From contig JBAMJR010000082.1 in assembly GCA_038501785.1 (NCBI GenBank), positions 642,001 through 706,000 of the forward strand: 64,000 bases of DNA, in the 5' to 3' direction. The position numbers and the translations under genes are program-made. The notes under the pieces were generated by a model. It did no database searches. It saw only the letters and a list, made by a program, of their open reading frames with translations, and was not told where the DNA came from. This stretch comes from Myoxocephalus aenaeus. Its lineage: Eukaryota > Chordata > Actinopteri > Perciformes > Cottidae. Shown here piece by piece: positions 30,050 to 42,235 of this stretch (positions are counted from its first letter, which is position 1; every line of letters begins with the position of its first letter).

Positions 30050-32091
30050 TTAAATGATGCGGTGTTCCCACATGTGTTTGGACAGAGCCACGCAGCAGAG
30101 CATTGTGACCAGGAGGGTTCCACCGCACACAGGCGCCACCAAAGACCCGTCGCCCACCGGAAACTGAACACCCGCGGGGCCTCGCTCCTACGGGATGCAA
30201 GAGGAGTTTTGAGTGATGAAAAAGAAAAGCAACAGTACACAATTGTAATCATAAAAAGTTTAAAATTCTTCCATTTAAAAATAAAAAGATTTATATAGAA
30301 CCACCTGATGCTGGAGTTTAACCCACTGACATGTGCTTGAATTGTCGTGAGTACAGGGGGCGTCCACGACCGTATGAGGCTCCACGTTGTTGAGCTGCGA
30401 ACCTAGAAGGAAGTTTAGATGAAGAACAGACGATTAGAGCTGCAACGATAGGTGCAGATAATTAATAATAAACTATACAGTCATTTTTTTTAATGCAAAA
30501 ATGGCAGAAAATGCTGTTTTCAGCCACTCAAACATGGAGATTGCCTGCTTTTCTCAGTTTTATATCATATTTAACTGAGTATCTTCACAAAAATAAGACA
30601 TTTAGAGACTGGGATGGACCCTTTTCAATATTTTCTGACATGGACCAAGCGATTAATCGATTCTTTCCTGTTCCGATGTGGGACACAGGATGTCGTATGT
30701 GTACAGATTTTAAAGCCTTCTGAGACAAATTTGTAATTTTGGGCTATACAAAATGTATTTAATTGTATCTATAAAATAATCAGCAGATTAATCGATTAAG
30801 AAAATAATCATTAGTTGCAGCCCTACAAACAATCACTTCATTTTCTGTCTCCCTCGGCTGAACATTTTCATCTAGTGTTTCTGACAAAGGACCTTTAGTA
30901 GTCAAGTTATTGTTTTAAACAATATAAGATGTTGGTATATTCTTAACTAAAACTAAAACTATATATTTATATAGTTTGGGAGAAGAGAGACATACATGAC
31001 TACAGAATAAAAATAAACTGCTTACATTTTTCAGTCCGCAGCAGCAGCTCTGGATGTTCTATTTTGACAGATGTGAACGTTTGGCCATCATAAGAAGGCT
31101 CGTGGTAGCGACCGTGAATGGGAATCGTTACTTTCAGTCTGGGAGTTGGTCCGTTGAGGGCGGGATAAACATATGTGACAAATCCCGCGGTCTTGTGAGC
31201 AGGCACCTCTAGGTCAATGGTTGAATCTATTAACATCTTACAGAGGGGAAAGACATACGTCAATACAACAGATTCACAGTTAACATGAATGTGGTGTGGA
31301 GTATGGGCTTTGCTTTGGCTTCAGTTTCTGTCAGTTACCTGCCAATTGCTGTGCTCACTCAAGGATGCAAGTTGGTACGGATCCACATAGACGCCTCTGG
31401 GCCACCTGTGGAGCAGCACCACTCTGACCCCACTGAGCACATCTGGGCTGAGCTCTACTGTGGTGACCACCTCCCTGAAACACACGAGAAAATCACTCAC
31501 GAGGAGCCTCGAAGACGGATATTGTTCCGTGTTGGAAAATACGCCGCAAAATACCTGTGGAAACCCTTCTTGGTGAGCTCCACTGAAACTAGGGAGGATT
31601 CAAGCCACTGCTTCAGAAGACCACAGTGGCTCTCGTTCTTCTTCACATCTGCGAACATATTTAGGTTGTTTTGGTCAAGACTTGACAGAGAAGACTTTTG
31701 AAAATGACATCTGATGTAAATATATCTCTGGCTGACATTCTTTTGTTTTTTAGGTCTGATGTAAAAGAAAACATGAGAATGCCACTAAAGGTGAATTAAA
31801 AATAAAATATAAAGATGCTAGCTTTTCAATTTTAATTTCCACCCAAGAGACTGATGACACTTAATTCTAAACGTAATCCTTCATGACACTTCTTTACATT
31901 AATGTATTTATAAGAGAAGTGCCTGCTTTCTGTCCTCAGCCAGAAAAACATGTTTTGGTTAAAACACAACTGCTTAGTGTTTATCGGTTTCAGCCAGGAA
32001 GTCTAACACTATAAAATATTATTTTACCTTTTTGGATAAAACAATGACATGTCGATAAACACACGAAAACAGTAAAAAGTACCAAATACAT
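30050..32091 (-). CDS. pigx: PIG-X, GPI mannosyltransferase I stabilising subunit
   Basis: Six exons, 32091-32028, 31648-31555, 31474-31339, 31236-31026, 30402-30305 and 30187-30050, total 741 nt and code for 246 residues. PIG-X is a type I ER membrane protein that stabilises the catalytic subunit PIG-M, which adds the first mannose of the GPI anchor. Residues 1-20 (MYLVLFTVFVCLSTCHCF) are a signal peptide. The lumenal part has GVYVDPYQLASL, the IPIHGRYHEPSYDG block and HPELLLR, all typical of the PIG-X/Pbn1 family. One transmembrane helix follows near residues 221-241 (CGGTLLVTMLCCVALSKHMW), with a very short cytosolic end. It is tandem with pak2 and head-to-head with cep19, as in human 3q29. 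Intron 4 carries a MITE with a retroposon tail nested in it. Confidence 0.93.
30436..30824. mobile_element. hAT-like MITE with nested retroposon tail (pigx intron 4)
   Basis: The ends are AGAGCTGCAAC and GTTGCAGCCCT, with AATCGATTAA words near the right end, a well-known teleost MITE type. Inside it, about 30664-30770 matches the retroposon tail at 44556-44660 (GTGTACAGA..TTTAAAGCC and TTTTGGGC.ATACAAAAT), so one element has inserted into the other. Confidence 0.65.
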
Positions 32092-32534
32092 CAAAAAATA
32101 GTGTCGGTGAACGACAAAAAGCGTTTAACTTCCTATGTGTATGTAGCTGCTCATGCTCTGTTTACGGAAACGAATGTTGAAGGACCCCGTTGTACTTTTA
32201 GGGAAGCTGCGATAGCGCCTGACTAGAAAGAAAAGAATAGTGTTATCGCTGCGATGCTATAATTACGTATAAAACAGGGTGGGGGGTAGACAAACAGATA
32301 TCCATAGTTTATATAATCCTTAATACAAAATATGACTTAAAAACATTTATTATAAATATAGACAGGCGTGAGCCAAGACAGAGAAGTTCGGGACCGACCT
32401 CAGGCAACGGCGTCGTCGCTGAAGCTCGCTTGTCAAACGCATTTATATATATAACAAATATAGTAATTATTATGGTTTAAATGTTTTAGCCCTTTTCCAC
32501 TGAACTCCAGTTAGAACCAGACGGTGAACGGAGG
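32092..32534. promoter_or_regulatory. Bidirectional promoter region pigx/cep19
   Basis: The start codons of pigx (-) and cep19 (+) are only 443 bp apart and diverge. The same head-to-head pair is known in human. No TATA box with convincing context was found. Core elements are not resolved. Confidence 0.65.
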
Positions 32535-33465
32535 ATGAGTTTCGAGGCAAAGCGATGTGGAGTCCAGTTCAGTCCTCCCGCCATCGTTTTAATCTATGAA
32601 CACAAGGAAACTAAACATGTCCGAAAGAGGATTATACCCGTGCGGAAATTCTCGAAATATTCTGGTAAGAAAAGACAATTATTTATTTGTATTTGATTTT
32701 AAACTTTTCAGATGTGGGTCCAGGAAAATCTCCACTGCTAGAATTGTTTTTGTTTGTTTACACTGTTATTGTTCGTTTTCTCGCCCTCAAGGCTCTGGAT
32801 GTGCAACTTGGCGATTAGTTGGTGGCAACTTTATTGCACATCAACTGGATTTAAATGGATATAATGTGCACAACTATAACACGCTGTAAACTGTAAACTG
32901 AATGGCTTCAAAGAGGGTCCTTCATTTGTATGAACTATATCAAAAACCTTAATTATTTCAGTTTATATTATATCAAATGTCCTCAAACTGGACAGGGAGA
33001 CTGCAGCATAAGGTTCTGGGGATGCAACAAAAAGAACACTTGATGGGTACAGGAACATGGGGTAAATAGGGCCCCCCTATAGCTGGCTAATCTGACCCCA
33101 TCTCTCCTTGACCTCCAGACTACTGCATGGCTGCGGAGCGGCTGAAGAACCACCCTCGGCACAGGGACTACCTGGAGGCCGTGCCCCAGAGCCAGCTGGA
33201 GAAGCTTCACCTCATCCTGCGAGACCACATGGAGGGCCTCAGCCTGGAGCGCAGCCTGGCCTCCTTCTGCCTGGACCCCGACGAAGACCTCAACAAACTG
33301 GACGACGACGGGCTGGCCCGCAAGAAGGGCCAGATGGACGAACTGTTCGAGAAGAACCGGAGGCGCAAAGACGACCCCGACTTTGTCTACGACGTGGAGA
33401 TGGATTTCGGGAAGACCACGCAAGAGAAGTGCAGCTGGGACGAAGAGTCAGACGGTGGATTTTAA
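32535..33465 (+). CDS. cep19: Centrosomal protein 19
   Basis: Two exons, 32535-32664 and 33119-33465, total 477 nt and code for 158 residues (human about 163). CEP19 sits at the mother centriole. In mammals it works with CEP350/FOP to recruit RABL2 and license intraflagellar transport; human loss causes morbid obesity. The N-terminus has CGVQFSPPAIVLIYEHK and RIIPVRKFSKYS. The C-terminal half has AAERLKNHPRHRDYLE, DPDEDLNKLDDDGLARKK, MDELFEKN and DDPDFVYDVE, all family hallmarks. The intron interrupts Ser43/Asp44 in phase 1. An internal ATG at 33127 would give only the C-terminal 112 residues and is not the start. GC content in exon 2 is clearly higher than in the flanks. Confidence 0.96.
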
Positions 33466-34015
33466 AACTCAAAATCTGACACGGCTCATAGTGTTTATTT
33501 AAAGTCGGGCGGCTCTTTTCAGGAAATATCTTCCTTCACAGTAAAGTATCGATAAGCTGCCAGTTTATTAGGTACAGGTATCTATATATAGCTGATGCAG
33601 TCCGATGCAGCGACTCAACCTCCCATGTTCTGTTTTTGTGTTTCGGAGCCGTGTTGACTCAATGTTGTGAACATTTGGCAGCTAGTTAAAGCGACACTAT
33701 TCTGCCCACCTCATTCACAATCAATATGGGTGGATTGTATATTAAACATAAGATAAGATTCAACATATCTGCAGAGTAAAGCGCTCAAAATGTCCCTAAA
33801 GTTGAACTAAAACGGTTTCAACGAACAGGGAACACTGTAACCTCCATGAAGGTTACATTTGCAGCTTGATGGACGTAATAAGAATTAAATCTTAGTTGGT
33901 TGAACCCAATGAAGTGGCAAGTAGTGTTTTGGATTTGAGTGGAAGTGGATCCTTGTACTACAGAGAGATTACAGCATTCAGCTCCCATTTGAAGCCGTTA
34001 CTAAATAACCGCAGC

Positions 34016-34021
34016 AATAAA
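34016..34021 (+). terminator. Poly(A) signal of cep19
   Basis: AATAAA 550 bp past the cep19 stop. The next gene, ing5, converges from the right. Confidence 0.5.
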
Positions 34022-34141
34022 AGACATTACGTACCAACGTCAGGTATCATTTGGGCTGAAAGGACATTTTAAAAACACACAAAACATTTCATTAAAAAAA
34101 AAAAGTCAATGACTGAAATAACGCATGAATAATAGTGAATA

Positions 34142-34147
34142 TTTATT
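34142..34147 (-). terminator. Candidate distal poly(A) signal of ing5
   Basis: AATAAA on the minus strand, 1.7 kb past the ing5 stop. If it is used, the two convergent transcripts end about 120 bp apart, and 34150-35830 is ing5 3' UTR. That interval contains no other supported gene, only a TATATC/CA simple repeat at 35043-35116. Confidence 0.4.
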
Positions 34148-35830
34148 TGTTATAAAATACTGAATTTTACAAAATACAAAGACTTTGGCTCGTTTATTTT
34201 GTGGCTTTACAACCGAACGTGTTATTCACAGTTGAATAGGAAAGAAGATAGTACAATCCTATTAAATACAATTTGAGTGCACACCAATAAGTAAGCAATA
34301 CAACATATATATTCTTTGGAGAAAAAAAAAAAAGAAAAACGGTGTCCACAAAATATTGTTTGATATCATACAAAGATAGATGTGTGTATTATATACTGCA
34401 TTTCCATATGGTTTAAAGTGGTGCGCTATGGCAGAGCTTTAAAGGAGATCAACTACGTCATAAAACCAAGCCTGCGGTTTCAAACCTCTTCTGGGGACAT
34501 TTCATTCAAAGTGCTTAAATACCTCATTCAGTTGACGAGACACTGACTGACCATTAGTACCAAAATACATTCAAACATGTCACAGGTTCTTTGAAAATTG
34601 ATAAACAATACACTTACATTGCTTTGCGTGTTTTGGTTTCAGATAATCCCCCAAAAAAAATGTTTGACACCGGTATCAATTGCAGTCCTTTGTGCAGTGC
34701 TGATGTTTTCCCTAAAGAGGTAGCTAACTGAAAAATCGGACACATTATTCCTTTTACCGTCAGGCGTTTTAAAAATCGTTACTTCTCAGCAGGCTTTCGA
34801 TTCAAAAATAGTCCTTTTATAAAATGTATATATTTCAAGTAAGCTCGAGCCCCAATCCAAGATTTATGAGTATGCCAGTGATGATAATATACATGGAAAA
34901 AAAAAAAAAGGAAGGTCGTTGTGATTGGGAGGAGAGATAATGGTGCTACAAGTGTAGCTGGACTCCGAATCTGGATTAGGCCTTTTAAAAAAAAAGAAGA
35001 AAAAAAAGCAGTATGACCCACCAAGTCGATGGAGTTATAGGATCTGAATATATCTATATATGTATATACAGATATATATCTATGTATATATCTATATATA
35101 CACACACACACACACACGTTACACTATTAACTACAACAACAATGCATACATTATTAAAGAATAACTTCAGTATTTTTCAACCTGGACCTTTTTTCCCCCA
35201 TGTTTTGGTCTCTGACCAACGGGGAGAAGATCTTTTGTAATCGGTCCAGTGTTGATGGAGAACTCTGCAAACAGGGTGCCGTGAAGTCGCTCAGGGGAAA
35301 CTCCTCACCACCGACAGACTCGGAGTGTTGTTATTAAGTGTCTGACAAAATAATGGAACGAACCCAACGGAGAAAAACTTGATCCGGTCCGTTTGTTATT
35401 GTGAATAAATGGAGGCGAAGTCTCGCTTTATTTTTCTCAAACCCAACAAAGTGACTCTTCTCTCCAACTCTCACTTGCTCTTCCGCCGAGGCTCCGATAG
35501 ACACGACGACAAACAGAGCGGTTTGTTTCTCTGTCGGGGTTCCTTCCATGATGTCCTCTGACACTTCGAATAACAATCTGTCTGCAGCGTTCTCCTTCAC
35601 TACGGGACCAATTTAAAAAAATGCGTTTCCCCATTAGTCACTTAGTAACCGGATGAACGACTATGTCCCGAAAAGTTGTCACTTCATATCTCTGAATGCA
35701 AGTGAAGAAGACCGCGTACAGGAGGTTTCTTTTGTTCCATCAGTCACTTCGACACAATACGGTCCTAAAATCGGGTCCGAGTTGAAAAATATCCTCGTTA
35801 CCCTTTACGTATTTTTGAAAGCAAGAACCC

Positions 35831-38800
35831 TCATTTCTTCTTCTTGTCTTGGGTGCACCTCGGACAAAACCTGAGAGGTTTGAGAGCAGAGGGGGGAAAT
35901 ATGTTAAAGCACAGAGGTTAATCATAAGGTATCTGTATTAATAATCAGAATAAGTATTAATAATTAAAAGTTCTTACCATTTTCCTTTGGGTTTTGAGGC
36001 GAGATCAACACAAGCAAAGTGAAACCACTCAATCGGACACTGGGGGATGACAAACAATGTCATTATTAGGAACAGCTTGCAAGAACCAGGCGGTCAAACT
36101 GGTTCCCGACAGCGAGAAAGAAACACACTTACATCTGGGTTATCGCATCCGATCATCTCTCCGTACGACACCTGGTGGCACAGGCAGTACGTCGGCTCGT
36201 TGGGATCGACCGGCATGTCCAAAACGTCCGACGGCTGCATCGGCAGGAGGGCGTCACTAACGTCTGGGCTAGAAGTCCCACGGAAAACACAGCGAATTAT
36301 TAGAATTAAAAAAACACACAAATGAGTCATTCGGTAAAGCCGTGACCTTAATGAGCCACCGGCCCAAACATACCTGTTTTTGATCTTTTTCTTTTTGGGA
36401 GAATCGTCATCAGAACCTTTCCTTGCTCTTCCTCTGGATGCCCGCTTCTCTCTCAGCCCCCGGGATTCACCCTCTGCGGGAAATGTTGATAACGGTTTTG
36501 TTAAAATGTGCGTGGATCCGTTTCGTCTGCTGGCCGAAAGCCTCGAGGAGACGCGACTCACTTTTCACGGCTCTTCCTTCGGTACTTTCGTAGCCGCTCA
36601 TTTCCAGTTTCTCCTTCAGCTCGTTCTCAAACCGCGCCAGATCTGCATCCAGCCGGCGGATGTGTTTGTCCACCTGCAGGGAAGAGGATTTCACGTAGAA
36701 CCTGAATTTGTGTATAGTTTCATTTGCAGACTGGGAATATACTTTATGAAAACCAGTAAGTACAATAATGTGTGACTTAAAAGGATAGTTTGAAGGGAGG
36801 TTGTATGAGGTACTCGTCCACAGGCAGGGTATTAATTACAGTAGATGGCGGTCAGCACGCCCAATTTTGAGAAATGGACAGAAGACATGTTTTAGATACT
36901 TCAAAAAGGCACCAGACTCCACTGAGAAAAACTGTCATTTTACCACGGAGAGCACAGAGTTGCTGGTTAGTTTTTATTTGTGTTATTCTGTGACTTTGTT
37001 TTAAAAGGGTTAGTTCCGAGTCACCAAAGTCACACAATAACAAACAAAGCCACTGATGGACACCTTGGTAGACAAAATTACTGTTTTTGTCAAAAGGGAT
37101 AACGGCTTCAGTTCCCTGTCAGAAAAGTGTGTCTGACAAAGTAAATGTGTGAAAATATTCACAAAAAATAAGATTATTTTAGGTGTCTAAAATACATCCA
37201 CAGCAAAACATTAATTTGCTCCTGTGCTGGTTCTCCTGTCTGTTTCTCCAAACTCCATCTACTGTAGTAAAACACTGACGATGAAGAAGCTGTTACAAAC
37301 ACACTTTTGCTGTAACGCTCGTCTCCAACATGTTGACATTAGAAAATCTTTAGAAAAGTGAATCTATAACCGCGCCAGGAAACTGACCATTTCGTACGTC
37401 TGCATTGCGAGCTGAACTTTGTCATCGCTGAACTCTTTGCACTTGCTGTAGGCGCTCTGGATCTTCTGCAGGTGTTCCACTCTCTGCTCTGAGGCCAGGT
37501 TCTTCACCTTCGCGATGTACTCGTCAGCCAGTTGGTCGATCTCTCCTTTCTTTTCTGCACAACAACAACACGATTATTATAGCGATGGCAAACCTGCACG
37601 ACTACGTAGATGTTTTCAGTTATCGTAGCTGAGAAATATTCTTCCACAGCAGACTTTTTGACAAAGTAGGAAATCCACAAGTGTAATTAATGACAATTTG
37701 GGTATATTTTCCAGGTTTACTGGGACAGTTAAAAGAGCTTTGCCATTGTTAATGCTGCTAGTTACACGTGGGCTAAATCCCTATAACTGACATTAAAAAA
37801 GGTATATATTCTTTGTTCAGGTGAATGCTGGGTGGTGCTCTGCTGTGAATAAGTCATCAAACTTTAGCTCAGTCTGTGCACACTGACCTGAGAAGAGGTT
37901 TAATCTGGTAGGGAGCGGGGGGGGGGGATTTCAATAAATATAGCATTAGGATAATATTAACTTTATGAGGTTAAATGCTCACCTTCAGTCCTATTGTCCA
38001 GGTCCCGCATCAAAGTAAAGTTTCTCTGCAGCTCACATGGTAGGTTTTCAATACCTAGAGAAGAAATCGACATCAGGGTGAAGGGAGGCCGAGAGAGAGA
38101 TTCCATACCTAACACACTTTACTTATTTATCTACTTTATCAATGTAGTGTCCCTTTTTTGTCACTTTTCCATGACTTTAAACCAGATTTCCATGACCAAA
38201 GATTTAGTGAAATCCGGGTGTAAACATGAAAAAGTGAGTAAATGTAGTATTTAAACTAACAATGAGAATACAAAGCATACAGTAAACCTTAAATGACAAA
38301 TGAATGAGAGACAATAGTTTGATTAAAAGAATAAACATTCATATAGATGCCTGTATGGATGCCTGCTTATATTTTGAGCATCTTTCTTTTAAAAAGCATA
38401 TTAATTATTTCAAACTCAGCGTAAATGAACGTCGTGAACACATGAATATAACACATTTCCATGATTTTTCCAAAAACTTTTGGGATTTTATTTTTTTCAA
38501 GGCCTGGAAATAACCATTTTAAAATTCCATGACTTTTCCATGACCGTAAGAACCCTGTAACTGACTCTCAGAGACAATTTCCTTTAACACCGTTGCACAT
38601 CTTTTCATTTCTTATTAAAATTGACTTGCTACTTTTATTGTATAATATATACTTGTTTTAAAGTACTGTTATCTGTTTGTTGTTCACCATATTTAACTTT
38701 AAATTGTGTCTCGATTATTGCACTATTTGTATTGTTTTTATTATTTGTATTGTTTTATTCTATGTTTATTATGCACCTTTCATCCAGTCAAATGATGGGG

Positions 38801-39353
38801 AACAGCGTGTGTAAAGTTCAAAACGTGTGTGTAAAGTTGTGAAACACACATTAAATGTGTCACCCTTTGTAAATGCATTAATGTTAGTGGTTTCAGAGGT
38901 ATGGTGTTAAAGCATCGGGGGGGGGGCGCATTTCACTAACCCCGCCCCCCCACACCCCGGCGGGCAACGGCTAACGCGGTTATCAACAGGTTGCAAACAC
39001 GCGCTACCTGCCGCCCTGAAGCAAACACACGCACACGTTATCACTCAAATAGACAGAATTTAAAAAGTGTTAATAACAAAACTAATAACGCGTGTGACGG
39101 CAACATTATTTTTAACAAACCCCTTGTAAAAACCCGTTGCTTGGTTTCTAGGTCACCCAGTTAGCTCGCAAGCTAGTGACATAACAGCTAACTAGCTCTC
39201 GTTGCTTCACGCGCCGCGAAGCAAGAAAGTGAGTCGATGCAGTAAAACTGACCCATAAAACACACGCGAGACGTTCTCAATATTCATATAAATACGGTTC
39301 GTCCCCGGGTACTCACTGTCGAGGTAATGCTCCAAGTAAATGGCCGTCGCCAT
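35831..39353 (-). CDS. ing5: Inhibitor of growth 5, PHD-finger histone reader
   Basis: Eight exons, 39353-39317, 38054-37983, 37554-37388, 36673-36562, 36473-36374, 36268-36133, 36039-35978 and 35870-35831, total 726 nt and code for 241 residues (human ING5 has 240). ING5 is a subunit of HBO1 and MOZ/MORF acetyltransferase complexes and reads H3K4me3. The N-terminal dimerisation coiled coil (1-105) has YLEHYLDSIENLPCELQRNF and [20 protein letters not shown]. A basic nuclear-localisation segment follows (about 131-162, with KKKKIKN). The PHD finger at about 188-235 has C191, C193, C204, C209, H215, C218, C231 and C234, and the protein ends in KKKK. ENLPC and LASKPKGKW favour ING5 over ING4. 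The start is the only ATG before ATAIYLEHY. Confidence 0.96.
36783..37330. mobile_element. Foldback family B, full copy (ing5 intron 3)
   Basis: A palindromic element centred near 37010. The centre holds GTGACTTTG..TTTTAAAA and TCACCAAAGTCACACAATAA, shared with the copy at 49570-50170. The right arm holds CTGTCAGAAAAGTGTGTCTG and GTCTAAAATAC.TCCACA. Confidence 0.75.
38160..38557. mobile_element. hAT-like non-autonomous element, copy 2 (ing5 intron 1)
   Basis: It matches 7780-8184 over nearly its whole length with small differences and ends in the same GAACCCTG. The left end is missing. It lies close to the acceptor side of ing5 exon 2. Confidence 0.75.
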
Positions 39354-39655
39354 TTCTGGTTAGCTATTAAGCTTCTGCGTTATTCTCGTTAGCTCTAAAA
39401 AAACAAAACAACAAAAAAAAAAGAAAAAAGCGCAGTTGGTTGGTCGGAGAATTGGTGCGCTTGTTTTGTGACCCTGGGTCGTCCCGTCGGTTAGCGGCTT
39501 GGAGATACTTGATGGCGGTAATGAAACGCCGCCCGCCCGCCCGCTGCTGCTTAGCGGTCACGCGGAATCCGTTTCCACCCAGCGCACGTGCACCGCGGAC
39601 GAGCAAGCGACGTCACAGGATACAACTTTTTCTGCTGCGAGAGAGAGTTGGTGAC

Positions 39656-39666
39656 GCGCATGCGCA
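39656..39666. promoter_or_regulatory. NRF-1 consensus upstream of ing5
   Basis: GCGCATGCGCA, 300 bp upstream of the ing5 ATG, with a CRE-like GACGTCAC at 39609-39616. This is the same NRF-1 word as at slc35d1. Confidence 0.5.
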
Positions 39667-39814
39667 GCGGAGAGCGGTCACCTGACCGCATCTGTCAGAT
39701 AAAACTTTCCTCAGATGAATCGATATGTAGTTATCGAACCGGATCTTTACTGCTAAAGTGCTTTTTTACAGTAAATTAACCGGATTTCAATCTAAATAAA
39801 ATATAAATAAGATT

Positions 39815-39905
39815 ACATTAAATGTATTTTGTATAGCCTAAAATCACAAATTACAAATTTGCGTCAGAGGTATTTACAGTCTGTACACATACGACATCGG
39901 TTCAG
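39815..39905 (-). repeat. Retroposon tail, antisense copy
   Basis: The reverse complement of the tail seen at 30664-30770 and 44556-44660 (TACAGTCTGTACACATACGA; TTTTGTATAGCC.AAAATCAC). It is probably the 3' end of a LINE or a SINE using that tail. Confidence 0.55.
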
Positions 39906-40299
39906 GAAAACTCCCCTCCAAAAAACCGAGAGTGGTAGTAGTAATTAGTACTTTATATTTCATAATTATTACTTTACCTCATAATTTTTACTTTTTAATC
40001 TCAGAATTATAACTTTTTGTCTCATAATTTCAATTTTGTATCTGATAATTGTGACTTCTGATGTCATAATTATGACTCCATCTCATAATTATGACTGTAT
40101 GACTTTATATCTCAAAATTATGACTTTATATCTCGTAATTAGGATTTTATATATCGTAATTAGGATTTACCATGGGGACATATTTACTTATTCACTGGAC
40201 TAATAAATCCCTCAGTGTGAACTTTACTCCAGGAAAAGATAAACAGCTGTTCGCTGCATTGACAACCATGTAAATCATTTGATGGTTGAGGTTCTGTGT

Positions 40300-40570
40300 A
40301 GTATGGAAGCCCATTACAGTAAAAGAAAAGTAATAGGAAAGTAGAGATGCACCGAGCGTTCGGCCCATAATTATGACTTTATCTCATCATTTAAACTTTT
40401 TATCTCATAATTATGACTTTGTATCTCATCATTATGACTTTGTATCTCAGAATTACAACTTCATATCTCAGAATTAGGACTTTTCACCTCATAATTATGA
40501 TTTACCATGAGAGTATATTTAAGTTTTCATCTCATTTCTTTTCTTTTACGGTCTAAATGGGCTTCCCTAC
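40300..40570. mobile_element. Foldback family C, copy 2, with ATTATGACTTT repeats
   Basis: The ends TGGAAGCCCATTACAGTAAA and TTTACGGTCTAAATGGGCTTCC are inverted copies. The interior and the left flank (39940-40160) consist of degenerate CTCATAATTATGACTTTATAT repeats. A single TAGAGATGCACCG end of a hAT-type MITE also lies at 40342. Confidence 0.55.
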
Positions 40571-40859
40571 TCTCTTTGGTAATATATCCATCCGCACTCC
40601 AGCAAGACGAACGAGCGCGCCCGCGCTGCGTTCGCGCGCACTTTCCAACGCTGTCAGCTGACAGGTTACGTCATTCAAAACAAACGCCTCCATCTCCCGA
40701 AGAGACTGACGCTAAAAAGCGCCGCGGGCGGGGCGTTAAGGGCAACTACCGAGCGGTAAGTAAGCGGCTCTACGGGGCCGTGTCCAATCGGGTTTATCGG
40801 TCAAGCTTCTTTTTGACTCCGAGGAGGGCGTCGTCTTCTTTTTTGACTTCGTACGTCTC

Positions 40860-40945
40860 ACTTCCGGATTTTTGCTGCCTCCTTCACGAAAGCCTTCCAT
40901 CTTTTTTTTTTTTTCCTTCATAAAACACACACCCAAATCAAGTAA
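40860..40945 (+). promoter_or_regulatory. Inferred plekhb2 5' UTR exon and donor
   Basis: A strong donor (AA|GTAAGT) occurs at 40941/40942, after a GC-rich stretch (40600-40780) with a TTACGTCA motif. The plekhb2 coding exon at 43853 is preceded by its own acceptor (TTTTAG near 43838), so an upstream non-coding exon is required. The assignment is by position only. Confidence 0.4.
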
Positions 40946-41214
40946 GTATCCCAAAATGACACTCTGCCTTCACAGACGCATGCGTTGTGTTTTTAAGCTA
41001 GTCAGCGGTGAGCATCCTCAACTAGTGCGACGGATCGAAACCCCACGTGGGACATTAACGTCACGCACGAAACGTCGTTTAAGCTAGTTAGCTAGCGAGC
41101 TAACCTCGGCTCGTGTCAGACAACAATAACAAGAGACCAGCCGTTACCGTTAGGCCAGCTAGCTGCCATGACAACCACGACATCCGCGCGACTAGTTCAT
41201 TGAGTGTCGGTCCT

Positions 41215-41344
41215 GGTAAACGTTCGTAATATTAGATAATAAAATAAAATAATAATTAAAGAAAAATATCAATATAATAAATAATAATAATAATAAAGAA
41301 GAAGAATATAATAAATAATCATAAAGAATAACAATATAATACAT

Positions 41345-41386
<42 letters not shown>

Positions 41387-41450
41387 GAATATCAATATAA
41401 TAATATACAAATAAAAATAATAAAGAAGAAGAATATATAGCTTTTCTGTT
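41215..41450. repeat. (AAT)n-rich simple repeat with GT tract
   Basis: A low-complexity AAT/AATAT stretch in the plekhb2 5' intron, followed at 41463-41488 by (GT)13. Confidence 0.85.
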
Positions 41451-42235
41451 TTTAATTCTGAAGTGTGTGTGTGTGTGTGTGTGTGTGTACTTAGTGCTAA
41501 CAGTCACAAGGTTAGTTTTGGCTGTGCCACGCCCGGTAATGAGATGAGATCTTTATGAATTATATATAAGCTTAGAAAGCACCAGAAATAAATAATAGGA
41601 GCGACATAGACAACCATTAGGAGTAGACTAGAAATAGAAACCAGGCAAGATCATTTTGGTAAAGTGACTAAACGCAGCAGAGTCAACAAGTTTATGTAAA
41701 CAATGTACCCCAGGCTGGTGTCAATGATACAATAATGTGACTCAGTGTTTATATCAATATACAGAATATTTTTCAAGAGAGTCAATGTAACACAATAACA
41801 TAATAAAGTTATGATGCAGTATGGGATAAGATTCATAGTATAAGGTGTAGTAGTAGTATACTAATATAGTAGTATGGTGTAACATAGTATATAGTTGAAC
41901 ATAATGTAAGATTTTACATTATATATAGTATGGAGAATAATATATAATTGAATCAAATATAATATGGTATCATATTGTATTTTATTATTTAGTTTATTTA
42001 ACAAAAGCTATGTATAATAAACATACATTTACACATATAATACATGGAATGTGAACAATATTACAAACAAAGTATACATTACAGACAACAAGCGTTCTAA
42101 AATACTGGTCACTATGTACAATACTATACAATAATATATACTATGTATTTTCGCAAAATAAAAATTAATGATTGCATTGTATAGTATGGTATATAATCAG
42201 TTCAGTCCATTACTGACAGATGCTGACCGACGTGT

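Noticed and set aside
33127..33465. cep19 as a single-exon gene starting at the Met at 33127
   Set aside because: The upstream exon 32535-32664 encodes the conserved N-terminus and splices in frame.
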